From NCBI GenBank assembly GCA_013399115.1, contig VXAA01005268.1, positions 62,001 to 126,000 of the forward strand: a stretch of 64,000 nucleotides of DNA, given 5' to 3'. This DNA comes from Anseranas semipalmata. Its lineage: Eukaryota > Chordata > Aves > Anseriformes > Anseranatidae. Shown piece after piece: positions 40,081-54,059 of the stretch. The position numbers and the translations under genes are program-made. Under the pieces are notes generated by a model. That model made no database searches, was not told the origin of the DNA, and saw only the letters and a program-made list of their open reading frames with translations. How positions within the stretch are numbered: position 1 is the stretch's first letter; each line of letters starts with the position of its first letter.

Positions 40081-41211
40081 CCTGAAGCAGAAGGCCATAT
40101 CAGAGACCTTTCATATTCATATGGCTTTTTTTTTCTTTCCTTCTTTTTTTTCCCCTGTCTCCAGCTACCATTTCCTGTTGATGATTCCCTCCTTTCCCTA
40201 ATAAAACCAACTAATTAAGAGTCAAGTAAAACAAAAGTTACTTTCTAGACTAAAAATGAACTTTCACTCCAGCACTAAGAACTTGCAGAAAACATGGTAC
40301 AAACTCCAAGTCATCTAAACAACAGAAACGAGACACCTTTTTATGCCAGCCCCTCAGTTTTCCTTAAGGCAGATATATTCAGACAAATCTTGAAGACAGC
40401 ACTAACAGAATTTGAGATGAGGACTACAGATGCAAGATAGGAAAGAAAATTGCAACTAGAGTCATCTTTACTTTAAAAGTACTACATTAACCCATGGTAA
40501 TATAAGATGCTGGAAATACACGGCTTCAAAATAAAATAATACTGAGTTTCAAATTCATTTCATTTCTTTTTGAACAGTCTCATCCATCACTGGAGGAAAT
40601 TTCAAAATGTCCAGGGGTCAAGATATTAAAATCACAGGGAAGCCTCCTCCAGCAGATAAAACATATTACCTTCCAGTGACCTGCAGACTACAGGTGAACG
40701 AAGATCTACTCCACAGCTTTGGAAAAAAGTGTGTGCATACATCCTGCAAACTTGTTCTGGGCTACTTACGGACTGATGCACAGACTGCACTCCTTTTAAT
40801 AACCTCCATCAAGTTTTACCTTGCTTAATTACTGTCTTTTCAGTGTAGAGATCAGAAGACGCTCTTGACCACTTTTGCAATCAAGTGTGTAGAGGAGGTG
40901 GCTCTAGACTGAAGCTGCACACCAGCTTGATTTGAAGGACCTGTATGTTTTCAGTCTGTCGGTTCCTTGGCAAATAATTTTATATGTTTACCTCTTTCTG
41001 ACTTAATTTCAGGTTTTTTTTTTCCTCCTGTGTTACATGTGACCCTACCTAGTCAAGCAGAGAAGATAAAAAATAATTTTGAAGATTACTATCCAGGACC
41101 AAAAGAAGCTCATTTCCATATCTGACATCACCATCCCTATTCGCAGCATGGTACAAAATTCATTCAGGCATTGCAGAAGACACATGTGAGAATTAAAAAT
41201 ATTTAGAGGGA

Positions 41212-41245
41212 TATCCTCACAATATTTACGAGTGGTATCCTCACA
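41212..41245. repeat. Short direct repeat of tatcctcaca
   Basis: The decamer occurs at 41212-41221 and 41236-41245 with related flanks, probably a small tandem duplication of 24 bp. No function is suggested. Confidence 0.6.
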
Positions 41246-42279
41246 GTAGTGCCTTTTGTTGAATTTTAGCTAGATTATTATTGGACTCTTGCTAATGGTA
41301 CTGATTCTTCACTCAGAGTTGACTTGGATGGGTCACAACGCTGAAGTTACCTAAGAGAATAGATAGCTTAATTTGGATGATATTCTAAAAACTTCTTTTT
41401 TGTGATATCAGCACAGCCAATATTTTTAAAAGTTAAACACTAGGAACACATCATCCCTCTTTCTGTATTTAATGCTTAGCCCCCCTTGACAAGTTTATAT
41501 CCTTTTCAGTGGCTTCTGGTTTCTGTTTGAAAGCAAAAAAAAGTCAGACTCACATTATTGCACAGTTCCAGACAACTTCTTTGTGAAGTTCCTAAAAATC
41601 TTGTACCTAAAATTACACTATGGAATGAGAAAATAAAATAGCACCTAGGATAAATGATGATTAACCTGCTTTAATAGTCATTATCATCTTTATAAGATCA
41701 TGGCAAAAAATATTTTAAAATGTTCCAACTTCTTCCTAGTTCTATAATTGAAAACATTTTTTCACTTAATTATAACATGATTGAGGAAATAATGAAATTT
41801 AGCAAGTGCCTTAAAGATAGGCATTTTATAGCTTTAGACTTCAGGAATCAAGAAGTTGATTTTACAAAGCCCAGAGGCTGGAAAAAAAAAAAAGAATTTT
41901 ATAGTAAAATAAAAATTATATGAATTTAAACCTCTGCCAGCCCTTTTAGCTGCCACAGGGAAATTGCTTCATTAGGGAAGTTCTGCCATATAAACTTATA
42001 ACATTTGCTTCAGCCTGAACAAACCTAGACCAAAAAATGAAATGGAGGTTGACCACAGCTTTAGTACCTCATCCATGTGGAGGAGAGGGCAGGATACCGG
42101 GGACAGATGCATCTCCACCCAGCCAGGAGAGCCGAGCATCAGTAAGCAGGAGGCACTCGTGTCCCTCCCTAGCTCTCTGCTATGCTTCAAGGACCATTTT
42201 TTATTCCCCTCTTCTCTCTCACTGCTTTTTGTAGCAATTTTGTATGGGAACAGGAGCCACGAAGACACCTTGATGGGTT

Positions 42280-42880
42280 AGAAGAGACCAGGTGAGAATT
42301 GTTTGCATCCGCAGCAGCAAAGGAGTAGGACGGAGTTGTGGAGGGAGGTGGGACAGCAAGTCAGGAGAATTGCATCTTGTCCATTTTCTTTTAGAAAAGA
42401 GAAAAGCGGTGAAATATTCGGCAGAGAAAGGAGATACAAGCTTGACGAATGACTATCGAGGAATGAAAAGACAGCTGGAGGACCGTTGTTTACTTAGAGA
42501 GATGGCAGAACCGGGAAGACAATCGTAATTAAGGAAATCAGACTGGCTGCAGGACTTCTGCCAGGGTAGTTTGGCAGCACGACAGCAAATGGATTTGGGG
42601 ATAAGGACCTTGTGCATAGAGGACAAACAGAGAGAGGAGGCTCAGAGCCTTAAACCTGCAGAGCATCAACATCTACAGGGCTGAGGGGAGGAAGACAGGG
42701 CCATGGGAAGGAAAGGAGAAGTGCTGGTGATCACAAAACGGGACAGACAGGCTCTCAGCCAGCCAAGTGCTTACTAACGGAGCTGATCCAACGGTGACGC
42801 TTTAATAGAGCAAGTAACTCAGCAGTGGAGAAGGCAGCATGGTCCAGTTTGTCACATAGAGATCCAGAAACAAAGGGTTA
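42280..42880. other. Purine-rich tract, unrecognised
   Basis: Over about 600 bp the plus strand is strongly enriched in A and G (gagg, aaagg, gagaggagg blocks), in contrast to the balanced AT-rich surroundings. The longest plus frame is 78 codons (42292-42528) with no domain. I cannot tell whether this is an old inserted element, a non-coding exon or plain composition bias. Confidence 0.3.
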
Positions 42881-43487
42881 ATCCCAATGCTGAGGCTGGG
42901 CTCCTTTTTCATCTTTGTTCACTGGGCAGCCTGACACACTGAAGAAAACTAAGGCTTCCGTAGCCACTGAAGTTCTCTCTTTAAAAGCAAAAACAGTTCT
43001 ATTTTATTTAGATAGACTATTTGTATCCACTTTTTAAAATATTTGGCGTAGGATGGAAGGATTATTCCTGAGACAAGCACCAACATTTCTAAAATACTGC
43101 ATAAGGGCTGAGGCCCACAAAAGTGCACACTATCCCCTTAAATTTCCTTTGAAGTCATCAAACAAATATTTCCTTAAAAGTCATTAACTAAGAACACAAT
43201 TCCTAAATTCTTATTTCAATCCAAACAACACAAACAGCATGTGAAGAGGTCTGCATAAGCTCAAGATGGGTTGGGATTTTAACTTCATTTGTACCTGAAC
43301 TACTCTGAATATCACAAAAAAGCAATTACTTTTGCCACTTTCAATTTTCAGGTTTTGTATCTCTCTCCTTCTTCACATTTGCATGCGTTGCAGCAGCCTG
43401 CAGTGCATAGGGTATTTTTCCCATCTGGGTAGATACCCCTTGGAAAAAAGAAAAGATAAAAAACCATCATTTACCAGGGCACCACAG

Positions 43488-43580
43488 AGCACCACTGAGG
43501 GGAGACCTCATTAATGTATATAAATACCTGAGGGGAGGATGTTGAGATGTCTCAGCCACTCTGTGATTCTGTGAAACCAT
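43488..43580 (+). mobile_element. CR1 fragment with internal deletion (probable)
   Basis: The plus strand reads gaggggagacctcattaatg, tataaatacctgaggggagg, which matches the CR1 reverse-transcriptase part coding for the GDLI-x-x-YKYLR region. About 20 bp later comes ctctgtgattctgtgaaa, which resembles the 3'-terminal repeat. The roughly 400 bp that normally separates these parts is missing. Confidence 0.5.
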
Positions 43581-46500
43581 CCTTTAAGTCCTGTTCGCAG
43601 GGCTTTGCAGCATCCCAGCTATGAAGGTTAGAGGAGAGCTTGGCAGCACAGCTCCCATTCCAGCCATGGGGTCGGACCAGTTCATGCACTGTCCCACACA
43701 ATTGGCACACTTACAGTTCATTCCTGGGTTAAATTCAGCTTTAAAATGGAAACCCCGAGCCCTAGATGAAGTTTTTAAGGGTCATTGATAAAACAGTTCA
43801 TCCTAGCAAAATATTAGTAGGTCATTAATCACCTACACTATGGAATGTTTCTAAATAATGCAGCACATAGCCTGAATCTTTTGTGTTAAGTAACCAGACA
43901 CCTTAGGCAGATATTTACATCAACATTGTATATAAATAATAAGCCCTTAATAGGAAAACCATTTCTAAAAAGCTGCTTTCAACCATTTATTACGAGAGCC
44001 AAACATAAAGGTAACACGAGCTTTGCACATGAAGTCCCAATGCTGTAATGGGAGCACCACAGCATCTTTCAAAAGCTATGCTCAGATTTCACGTTTGCCT
44101 AAAATAAAACCTGACTTTGTTCTGTGATAACACAATCTGTTTATTTTTAAATGTTAAAACGTTCAGGATGATATCTACGGTTGGTCTCCGCGATCCCACT
44201 AGCTCGACTGGTTCCAGCTTCCCTTGTGGAGCCTCACTGGCACTGAACCGGGACACTTGGAGGCTTAACTGTGTAATTCACAGTAACAGCCAATCCCACT
44301 TACTTCGTGTTCAGAGGCTGCAACCAAAAATGGAGCTGGTAGAGCCTGATTTTGCATCGCCAACGTGAAAGGCCGCACTGCAAAGTCTTGAAATGGGGAA
44401 AAGATCTATTCCAAGACTTAAAATCAATGCTAGTGACAGGAATTAATTTCAAAGCAGAGGTCTGGTAGACAGACAAGTGTCGTGAAATAGAAATATATAT
44501 GGTCTAGGAGTAGCATACAGTCCAGGAAACTCCTTGTACTTATGGAGGGAGAAAGCAAACCTTAAGAAATCTGGTCCAGCAGTCTCACAACCATCACCCA
44601 ACCTCGACACGCATCTGCTCTGACAATAAAGCCATTTTCACAGATGGTGGCCACCACAGCTCACCTCCCAGCCTCTTCGGAGAGATTTCAAAGTTGCCAG
44701 CCCGGGTAACATTTCCTGCAAGAGGTTCATGCCTGCATTAAGAATTAATGTGAAATCACCGATTCACGGGACACACTTCCCATTGCGAGTACAGCCTGCA
44801 CTTGTTGACCATCTCCAGTGGTTAGACCCACTCAGACTGAAAAGCTTTCTCCATAACACAGCTGTGAAAAGCTAAAAGCCAGCTTCTAACTGAAAAGGTG
44901 GATGCAATGAACAGAGGCTCATCCCCCTGTTGCTATCAAGCTCATGTTACGCGTTCAGCGATTCTTTGCCGATGACAGCGCAGATATGTTTCTCAGGGTG
45001 ACATACCATGAGTGACAAAGGTAATTAGCCCAGTCAGAAATCATTAAATGCAGCCGCAGAAATGATTTCTTTCTTCAGTTTATTAGCTAGATGAGTCCAC
45101 ATGGTCTGAATGCTTTTCCTGCCGCAGGACGCAATACCTACATAATTGCACACCAGGTTTTATGCAGCCGTCTTCAGCTGTTTACCCATCACCCTCCCTA
45201 CAAAGAACCACGCTAGGTTCGCTCTTCAACAGCAAATATCTCCAGCACGTAAAACTGTACATGCTTGACATGCTCTGGGAAAAGGAGCCACCGCTTCTTT
45301 CGCAAAGAAAAGCTACAAAGGAAGGGGGATTTCTTGTTGCATGGCTTGATAAACATTTGTGTATTACAGCGGAACGTGTAAGCCTTCACAGCCCACTGAA
45401 ATATTTGCTTTGCTCCCCATTTCTTGGGAAGATTTGGGTTGCATTTGTGCTTTCTGAGTTAGCCAGCTCTGCTGTTTGTTTGCAGTCGCTCCCCGTGCCA
45501 TAGGCATCTGTGCCTGCCCAGCGCCTTTGCAGCCTGGGCGCCTTTTGGGATGCATTAGTGGTGCCGCCGGCTGGCAGGCAGTTGCTGAAAAATAAACGGG
45601 TTCAGCAGCCTGAGGGATAATAGCAGGGCCATGGGTGGGGATGCAGAAGGATATAAATACAGCTAAACAGCACGAGGAAACAGCTTTGGTTGCTTCATTA
45701 AGTTTTACATGAGACGTGCCAGGGCAAGCTCAGGTCCAGAGAGCAATTAAATTCCCCTGCTCCCAGGGCAAATGGGAGATCATCCCTGCTGGAGAGCACG
45801 TGGCCCCAAACCTTGCTCTGTGTTCTCATCTGGGAAAAGGAAGCAAAGAGACTGGGCTGTGAAAAGTTCAATTATTTGCAGAAATACTCCCAGAGGCAGG
45901 CAACCGCTCCTGGGATGAGTTGTAACTTTGTGTGAGGGCATCAGATTCTCCTGTCTAGACTTCAGCAATACAACTGTCAAGTCTTTTGGGAACAAATGAT
46001 GTTATATCTCTATAGCTCTGCCACAGAGAGAGGTTTTAGCTCACCACTCAGACAAAATAAGGAAACAACCCCCAAATAATCCACAATTGCGTACTCCAGG
46101 CTCGAGCAGATTCTTAAACTGCATGCCATAGAACAGGGCATTGCTCTTTTGATGTCTTATTATCAATTTCAATGAGCATTACTTGAAAAGGGTCATCTTA
46201 AAATGGTCTTTTAATATAGTAGAGTTCCTAACAAAACAGAATTAAATAGGCATTCATGCAGACAAATAGCCAGTTCCAGTCTTATAAATATTTCATCCTT
46301 AATTTTGAGTGTGTCCATGGCAGTTAACTACGTTACTTAACAGTTGGACGGACGTAACACGAAATCTGGAGAATAGATGTTCATCACTAGGCTTCCCACT
46401 AGCAGTGGGTACTACCCACATGGTAGTACTTACATGCAGCCACTCAGAGGCTTTTTCTTTTTTTTTTAATCCCAAAGGAAATAAAGCTGACCTCTATTAA

Positions 46501-49500
46501 GCTGCTGAAAGTGGGGGGACCCTGTCCAGCCCAGCTGTCTGCACGTCATGGACAGATGGCAGCTCTGGAGGGGACAGACCACAGATGAGTTTCAGCACAG
46601 GATGAATCACGCCTTGGAAGGGCCACTGCATCCCTGGAAATTATAGAAACATCTACAGACTATTGACCCCTAAGCAAAACAGTGGTGGGATGTGCAGCAT
46701 GCTGAAAATATCTGTAAGTTGGAATGGACATAGATTATTTCATGGTGTTGCAGAACTACGCAACCCACCTAACTTTCCTTAAATGCTAATCTAGTTTTAG
46801 CATTGCTACATTTTATTTCTCTTCTTAACTCACAACCAAGTGTTTTGCTGTTAGCAAACCCAAGGTCATCTGGATTGCTGGTTTCTTGCATGTAGGAGAT
46901 AACCTGTTGCCAGTATCCGACGCTGAAAAATGTCAGGGTTGTGATCCTGACCTGCCAGAGAGTTCAGAAAGGGAACTGGTTGTTCAAGGATGACACACAC
47001 GCAGTGCAGCTACAGAAAAGTCATCTTAAAAATAGCAAGTCTGTAATGGTGTAGATTCACTTTCCCCACAACACTGAATAAGCTGGGTGACATAAATTAC
47101 ATTGAAAAGCGATTAAGTGTTGTTCATAATACTCAATATGAAAATACCATTAAGAAAATAACAGATTATATGTCCTAAATACAAACTTACACCAACTTGT
47201 TCTTCTAAGGATGGGGGCTTATTATTACCATACTATACGATGGCTAAATCATGATCATGTTAAAGTCACCAATTTAAATGGCCAGTATTTGAATTACTTG
47301 ACATTCAGAATGAAAGCCATGAAAATATATTACTCTATAGTTTAAAGGTCTATAAGGAACATTCTATTATTTTTGCATCACAAGGTTTAATATTAAATAT
47401 TCCATATCATGATGATGCCTTATAATGATCACAAACTGACTAGGCATGGCATCCCAATACCAGGTTACTATGCATCCTTGCAGAAAGACGCTCAATTTTC
47501 TATGCATGAACATTTTATAAATGACAGTTATTTTAAAAGGAGTTACAAGCCTGACAGAAAAAGGCCAAATCCATCCCCAGTACAAAGAGAAGAGGAGCCA
47601 CGTGCTGTACCTGAGCTTGTCCATAAATTAAGTCCCTTATGCTGGAAAGCAGCCATCCCAGGAGGAGGCAAAAACAGGCACCACTTTTTAAATGCCATTG
47701 GACGCGACGATGCTCAAGGATGTACGTTTAAAGATGTGCATGGCTGCTTAAATGATTTAGGAGCTGGGCAAAGGAAAAAACGTAGCATGAAAGCTTTGCT
47801 CTTTTTTCCCCCTATGGTAAACCTGCCCTGAGGGTTACCTAACACGAATTAACTCGTCTGCGTCGCGGGTAGGTATGCAGAGCAGCAGGCAGGCTGCGAG
47901 TTCATGCACAGCTCACCCTGCAGTAACTCAGACTTGTGCTTCTGCACCCCAGCAGGGATTTATTTATTCATTTCAAGGGAGTCGAGAGAGATTTATAAAT
48001 CTGTGCTGCGTTTTTCAGTTTCACTTAATGCTTACAAACCTGAATGGAGCTAGCGGGAGCATTTTGGTGGAAATATTTTCCCAAGAAAATGTGTGATTTC
48101 CTCTGGAGGTCTTCTACAGGCATGTTTAATTCCCTCCCTATTAACACCTTTGTTTGCAATTATGGATTTTTTCTCCCAACTAGAAACATCTGTCATAAAC
48201 CAGCATTTCAGCATTTTGACAAATGCATGACCATTTTGAAATTTTAGATAAAATGTTTTGATTCAAATCTCAACATTTTGTTTAAAAACGTAAAAAAACA
48301 AATTACTACAATTTGCTGTGGGACACAAATTAGTGTTTTTTTCTCTTTTGCATAGCACAGGTGTTACCTGCAAAAGGCACATTAGTGCCATAGAAGAGGC
48401 CAAGTGGAACAGTTTGGAGGGCTCAGCCAGCACTAGAAGAAGCCTTCAGTCCTTCCAGGCTATTTCATGTTCTCCAAATGAGAAAAGCAAATTGCAGTCT
48501 CAGGTTCATACTCTTTTAAATAAGCAAGAATTACGAGATCTGATCCCTACAATCATTTCTACCACTAACCCGCTTCACTCTTCAAGAGGATACACCCCCA
48601 AATTGTGCTGTTTTAATACTTTAATAAGAATACATACTTTATATATGAAGAGTGCTCTAGTGGCTTAGATATCTAACAAAAAGTAACAGTACAATACCTC
48701 CGTGGTATTTCCTGTGTATTACTTATTTCAGCAACAGGGTTTCTATTCAAGCTCTGAAATAATGCTACGGCATAAAGGCATCAGAAGAAAATTCAGAGAC
48801 AGGCACTGCAATAAGTGTAAGCAAATACATTTCTAACAATAAAACCTTTGGTAATTCTGCTTTCCTCCCTCTGGCAAAATGTTGCCGCCCAATGTTATAT
48901 ATATATTTTAAACTCAGCAGGAAGAAGAGGGTGTTTGCTCTGTAGGACTGTATTCTCAAAGGAAAACAAATATACAGTTGTAGTTCCCAGGGTATGATTC
49001 AGCTGTAAAAAAGCCAGAACTATTAATAATCTGTGCTCTTATAAACTAAAGCTTATTATCTTTAAGACTCAGAACAACCTGATTATTTATTAACTTCATT
49101 TGAGTCATGATATTGGCTCTGAGCATGACTTCCCTTGTAGAAATTCAGGCAGCTTTATATACTTTATGTTAAAAGAAGAGTACTAAAACAGGCATTTTGG
49201 ATTTACTGCTGATCATCTCCTAATGGCTATTTTTTCCAAAAGAATATTTCTGTTTGATAGACTAAATAAAAAGCCAGATACTTGTTTTCTTTCTCTCAGA
49301 CAATGCAAAAAAAAAAAAAGCAGATTTTATGCACAGTCCTTCTATTAATATGATTGTCTATATTCCTTCAGTAACTGATGTATTTTCATGATCATGTATT
49401 TTATGTAAACAGGCTTCTGCAATGCAAAGCAGGTACTCAAAATGCAGCACAAGGTAGGCGATTGATAAGGCACAAAAGACTCCAATTCTGGTGTTCACTG

Positions 49501-50649
49501 ATCTTGCTTAAGTATATAATCAGTTGTTTTCCCTTCTTAATGCAGCGTTTACTATCGTTCAACTGAAATGCTTTTTGTTCAGTGTTATTACAAAATAAAG
49601 CTGCATCTGATTTCCAAGTCAATTGCCCTGAAATTCAAGAAATGTGGAAACAAGATATTTGACAATGGAAAATCAAGCAGCTGAAACCCCCCGATTCATT
49701 ATCTCATTGCTTAAATCCAGCCCTGCTCAAGCTTTTTAAGTGATCATCTAAACACAGACATTGAAAAAGCCTGTGTGGGTATGATTTTTAGCTAATTACT
49801 TCATTTTTTGTGCTTGAAAGTGTGGACATATAAGCACAGAGAATCATCTGCAGAAAACCTCTTGCTGCCAAATAGAGCTTCAGCAAGTACCATGCAACCA
49901 GGAGGGAGGTGTTTGAAATGTGGATAACCAGTAGCTATGTACTTCAAAATATCTTCTCTAATACGGCTGGGAGAAGACATGGACACACCATCATTGGTCT
50001 CGAGCTAGTTTTGTTTGGGAAAAGTATTTGGCATAAGAAGTCAGGTATGAGACACATTTAGATAACATAAGTCATCTTAAAACCAAAGAGTACAAAACGG
50101 GGTACCAAAAATTGTATGTACTACTCGCCTTCTTCTAACTCGCCTGAGTCAGATGATTTTGCAATACCTCTCCTTGCTGTATTGCTTTGGTCCTAAAGAA
50201 AGCCTTTGTCTATGCTCTTGGACACCTTGCCACAGGAAGCAAATCTAAAAAGCTGCAGGACTTTCAGGCAGCAACGGGAAAGTTCACCAATACCTGCTTG
50301 ACTAAGGAGTTATCATTGCCTGAATAGCTGTTTGTCAAAATGCAGAATGATACTGCAGTCAGTTATCTCTAGTTCCAAAGATCTTCATGCAAAAATTGAA
50401 CTTCTCGTTAAAGAAAAAGTGGGACCAAGTTCCAGAGATCTTAGTAACTCATTTAAGGTGCTAGAAACTATAAACATGGTAAAGAAAAATTATTTGTCTT
50501 AATATTGAATGACAGACTGTTGAGCTCTCTGCAAATCAAGAAGTCAACTGCACATCTAAGAACTAAGAGGCATCTCATGACAGGAGCAGATGGTCTGTTC
50601 AAAAAAGTAAAAAAGACCCCCCCACACCCCCAAATGGCATTTCTTCTCA

Positions 50650-50850
50650 TCTTGCATACTTAAACTATGGAACTAATTGCCACAGAAGGCTGTAGACTTT
50701 AAAAACACTTCCATGAGTTTGAAAGTAAGTTGAAAATCCATCAAGGATTGTAGATCAAAGCCACCAGCTCTGGTTCAGAACGTTCTTGCAGTTGGCTTTG
50801 GCTGCTCTAACAGATAGGGCAAGACGGACCTTTGGTTTCACCTTGGTGTA
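50650..50850 (+). mobile_element. Ancient CR1 3' fragment
   Basis: The plus strand contains aaactatggaactaattgcc, acagaaggctgtagac and, about 150 bp on, gggcaagacggacctttggt. These three blocks occur in this order at the 3' end of old sauropsid CR1 copies (consensus as I remember it: tggaactcattgccacagga, then tagatggacctttggtctga). Divergence is high, so the insertion probably predates modern bird families. Confidence 0.65.
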
Positions 50851-51629
50851 ATCAACTCCATATTCCTATTTAAGACAGCAAGAATCAATAATATCGATTC
50901 ACGCATTATGCTTTTCCAACAGGAATCCTTCATCTCTGTAGTCACAACAAACGGCTCCCAGGCAGGATGCCATTAAAGCTGATACCTCTTGTCCCTTTGT
51001 TTCCTTTTAGCCCCTCATTTCTCAATATGCTACTTGTTGAATAAGACATGGATTTAAAAGGAACATACTTATTTTTACCAGGTAACAAAGCAAAGCTACA
51101 TTTTTGTAGCCGCAAGTCAGAACATGCGTAACAATGACCGGCGCAAACCTGCACACTCATTTTAAAGGCTTTGGATGAATCCCTTAATTGGGAGCCTCGT
51201 CCCTGCCAGAGACCTGCCCTGAGCATTACGAGCTCCTGGCAACCAGCTGAAGATGCTCGCAGCAAGCTCCTGCGCAAGCCAACATAATGCTGGCTGGCAC
51301 TTCATGAAGAATACAAAGCATGGAGCATCTGTAGAAAGCAGAGATACCACATCAGCAACCAATGCTTGTTTGCACTAAGGGAATTAAACAGATTGCAAAG
51401 GCCCTGATGAAGATTTCATAATTTACTTTGCAACAGCAGTTATCTTTTTGGGTATCAATCAATGAAATAACTTCATCTGTGCCAGAGCAATTCCCTGCCT
51501 GAGGACCTCGAAACCAGGGCACCCGAACACCAGCAGCCAGCCTGGAAACGACACGGAGACATTTTAATGGCGTTTAATTAACGTTGCGGTGGGCACTTAG
51601 GAGATCAATCAGACCACCCAGCCACCTCT

Positions 51630-51765
51630 CCAGACTCGAGCGGAGGCCAGATGCCTGCGGGACGAAAGCGAGCCCCGCGGGGAAGCATATGGCGACGCTT
51701 TTGAGGTGTCACTTTGCCTCCTCGCTTCCAGCTGTCCGGGCTTTCGAGCTCTTGCCCTCCAAAGC
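51630..51765. promoter_or_regulatory. Short CpG-rich patch
   Basis: Twelve CpG in about 135 bp, including an ccccgcgggg palindrome at about 51675 and ctcgagcgg. The neighbouring sequence (51480-51860) is also GC-rich. The plus frame 51584-51859 (91 codons) has no recognisable domain. It lies about 6 kb upstream of the third exon's intron start in plus coordinates and well away from any exon. Confidence 0.3.
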
Positions 51766-52519
51766 CTCCAATGGGGTTTCGCTTCAGGGCTTTGCCAGCA
51801 GCTTTCTGAAACCCTTTAAAAGCTTCTGGCGTTCCCTACGCTGCGAGGTGATGGGTTAAACTGCTCGGTGCCGTACTGCCTGAAACAGGACTCCCCTCTG
51901 ATTGTTTTCAAACCATTATCTGAGCGCTTTATTCAACACCCCCAATTTCCTCTGTCATCAAAACCCATCAGTCATCGCTCCCCGCTCTCAGCTCCCAGGC
52001 CTCCCATGACATTATGGGCATGGATCTATCTTATTAGGGGAAGACGACAGGAAATAAGGCCATAATGGCTGAAATACGTTTTAAGATTGTCTAACGCTTG
52101 CAATAAATGTAAAAAGCAGCTGATGTAATGGATGAAATAACTTCCTGCTGGTCCTCAGAGACTCTACGTTGGATCCACAATCAGCAAGCTGTGCACACAG
52201 CATTTGAGGGGCTGGACATGAGAAGGGCTGTGAAACGCCTGGGATTAAAAGAAAGTCCCATTATTTAGCAACAAAGGTGATAACCTGTGCTTCCCAACTT
52301 GCTACTTCCTATAAATTGAAGAATTTTCAATTCTGCTGTGCTACAACACACACACCCTCCTTTTATGCAAGCAGCCAGTCTCCAGGAGCTTATATCCATC
52401 ATATAGAGAGTGGCAAAGAAAACTGATTTAGTTGTAAACACCAAAACCGAAAAAGTCGGAAAGCAGGACATTTTACTGTGAGAGTGAGGATTGTTTTTTG
52501 AACAGGAGCATCCGTTTTA

Positions 52520-52577
52520 CCAAAACAAAAACAAAATTTAAAAATGCAATAAAAATAAAAAATAATTAAAAATAAAA
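52520..52577. repeat. A-rich simple repeat
   Basis: Imperfect (AAAAT)n and (AAAAAC)n sequence on the plus strand without an attached SINE body. Confidence 0.75.
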
Positions 52578-53460
52578 GCCACTCCAGCCTGTACTTTTCC
52601 TTTCCAGGACTGCCAAGGTTGCTGTGAATTGTATGGGACACTGAATGTGGGGTCTTGCAATACAGAAAAGAGTATTTGAAGTAGACAGCATACAAATCTG
52701 TTTTACCTTCCAAATTAGCTGTTTTCTAACTGCTGCAAATCAGTCTTATTCCGTTACCACTTGAACCAAGTAAATAACTACTTGCAGTCCTTCTAAAGCT
52801 ATTCGTGAGCAACCGGGGAAAACTATTTCTGGAAAAACAGAACAGAAACAGGTAAGAAGATAGAAAGTGAAGAAAGAAGATAGCGGGGTGGCAAGGCTGT
52901 CACTTAAACAGGTTTCTAGGTTCTGGCATTTAAGTTTTTGATTAAACCCAAATTACTGGGTTCTTATCTGGAAAAGGATTAGCATAAAGGTCAGTTGAGC
53001 AGTAGCAACTTTACATTTACAGAGGAAAAACTTGGCGTTAGAGCAGGGAGAAGATCAGGAACATCAGTGGAACCCCAGCACCCCTTGCAGTATTTATACA
53101 GATTTAATAAAAATTATTTATTTTTGGAGGCTTACTTGTAAACCTGGTCACAGCAAGAGGAAACAGAATTATTTTAGAAAAATAAATGAATCAATTGCAC
53201 TGTCAATACTCTAATGCCCTACTGATGTCTCATTCTCATCTTAGCTGTCAGCTACTAGACCTTTTAAAAAGATTTTGGGATTATATTTAGTTCCTGTATT
53301 AATTTAGGGAAAAGCAAAAGGTTCAATATTGTCAACCGATTTGAAGATGCATTAATATTTCCACGTGCATTACTTCTTATGCTGCTTCTCCCTCACCCCA
53401 TCTCGATTCCTCCCGTCACAGTTTCCTCCACATGCACATAAAAATTAAATCAGCACAAGC

Positions 53461-53609
53461 TGCTGCACCATCCCTGGAGGTCTTCAAAAGATGTGTAGAT
53501 GTAGAGCTTAGTGACATGGTTTAGTGGAGGACTTGGTAGTGTTAGGTTATAGGTTGGACTGGATGATCTTGGAAGTCTTTTCCAACCTAAATGATTCTGT
53601 GATTCTAGT
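53461..53609 (+). mobile_element. CR1 LINE 3' terminus, short
   Basis: About 150 bp of the CR1 3' end in plus orientation. It starts in the coding part with ccatccctggaggtcttcaa, continues with gacatggtttagtggagg and ggttggactggatgatctt, and ends with the terminal repeat gattctgtgattctag. It closely resembles the copy at 14964-15231 and so belongs to the same or a sister subfamily, in the opposite orientation. Confidence 0.93.
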
Positions 53610-54026
53610 GGGAAATGTGGTATAAAGTTTTTGGGTGGTCAGCAAGGAAATTTTCTTTTGACCCTACTACACCCACAGATAATATATTGTTTCACATATC
53701 ATGTTAATTGCCAGCACGAAACATACCATAGAGATTTTTGGGGACAGGTGGTTTCTAACAGTAGGAATATAACTAAACAGGAGCCTACAAGAGCTGGAGA
53801 TACAAATTGGAAACAGCACAAAATCTCCTGAAAGGAAGATGTGCTGTTATGTCCTGAGAAACCGGTACTACTGTACTCATCTTCCAATCATCATCAAGGT
53901 AACAAAAAATTTATGCATCTGTTACAGTAGAAGGAGCTCAAATGTCACTATAATTGTCACCACGGCAGAGCACCTTGTCCACGACCTGAAGACCAGCATT
54001 CCTTCTTCACCCTATGCACCACCAAC

Positions 54027-54059
54027 TTTTTAAAAAAAATAATATATATTTTTTAAAAA
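54027..54059. repeat. Inverted repeat with 11-bp A/T arms
   Basis: Arms tttttaaaaaa and ttttttaaaaa are exact reverse complements around an aataatatata centre. Such sequence readily forms a cruciform or hairpin, but is also expected from A/T-rich DNA. Confidence 0.5.

Noticed and set aside
47409..47831. Plus-strand frame of 140 codons
   Set aside because: Mixed composition without domain or conserved motif, and no promoter or splice context.
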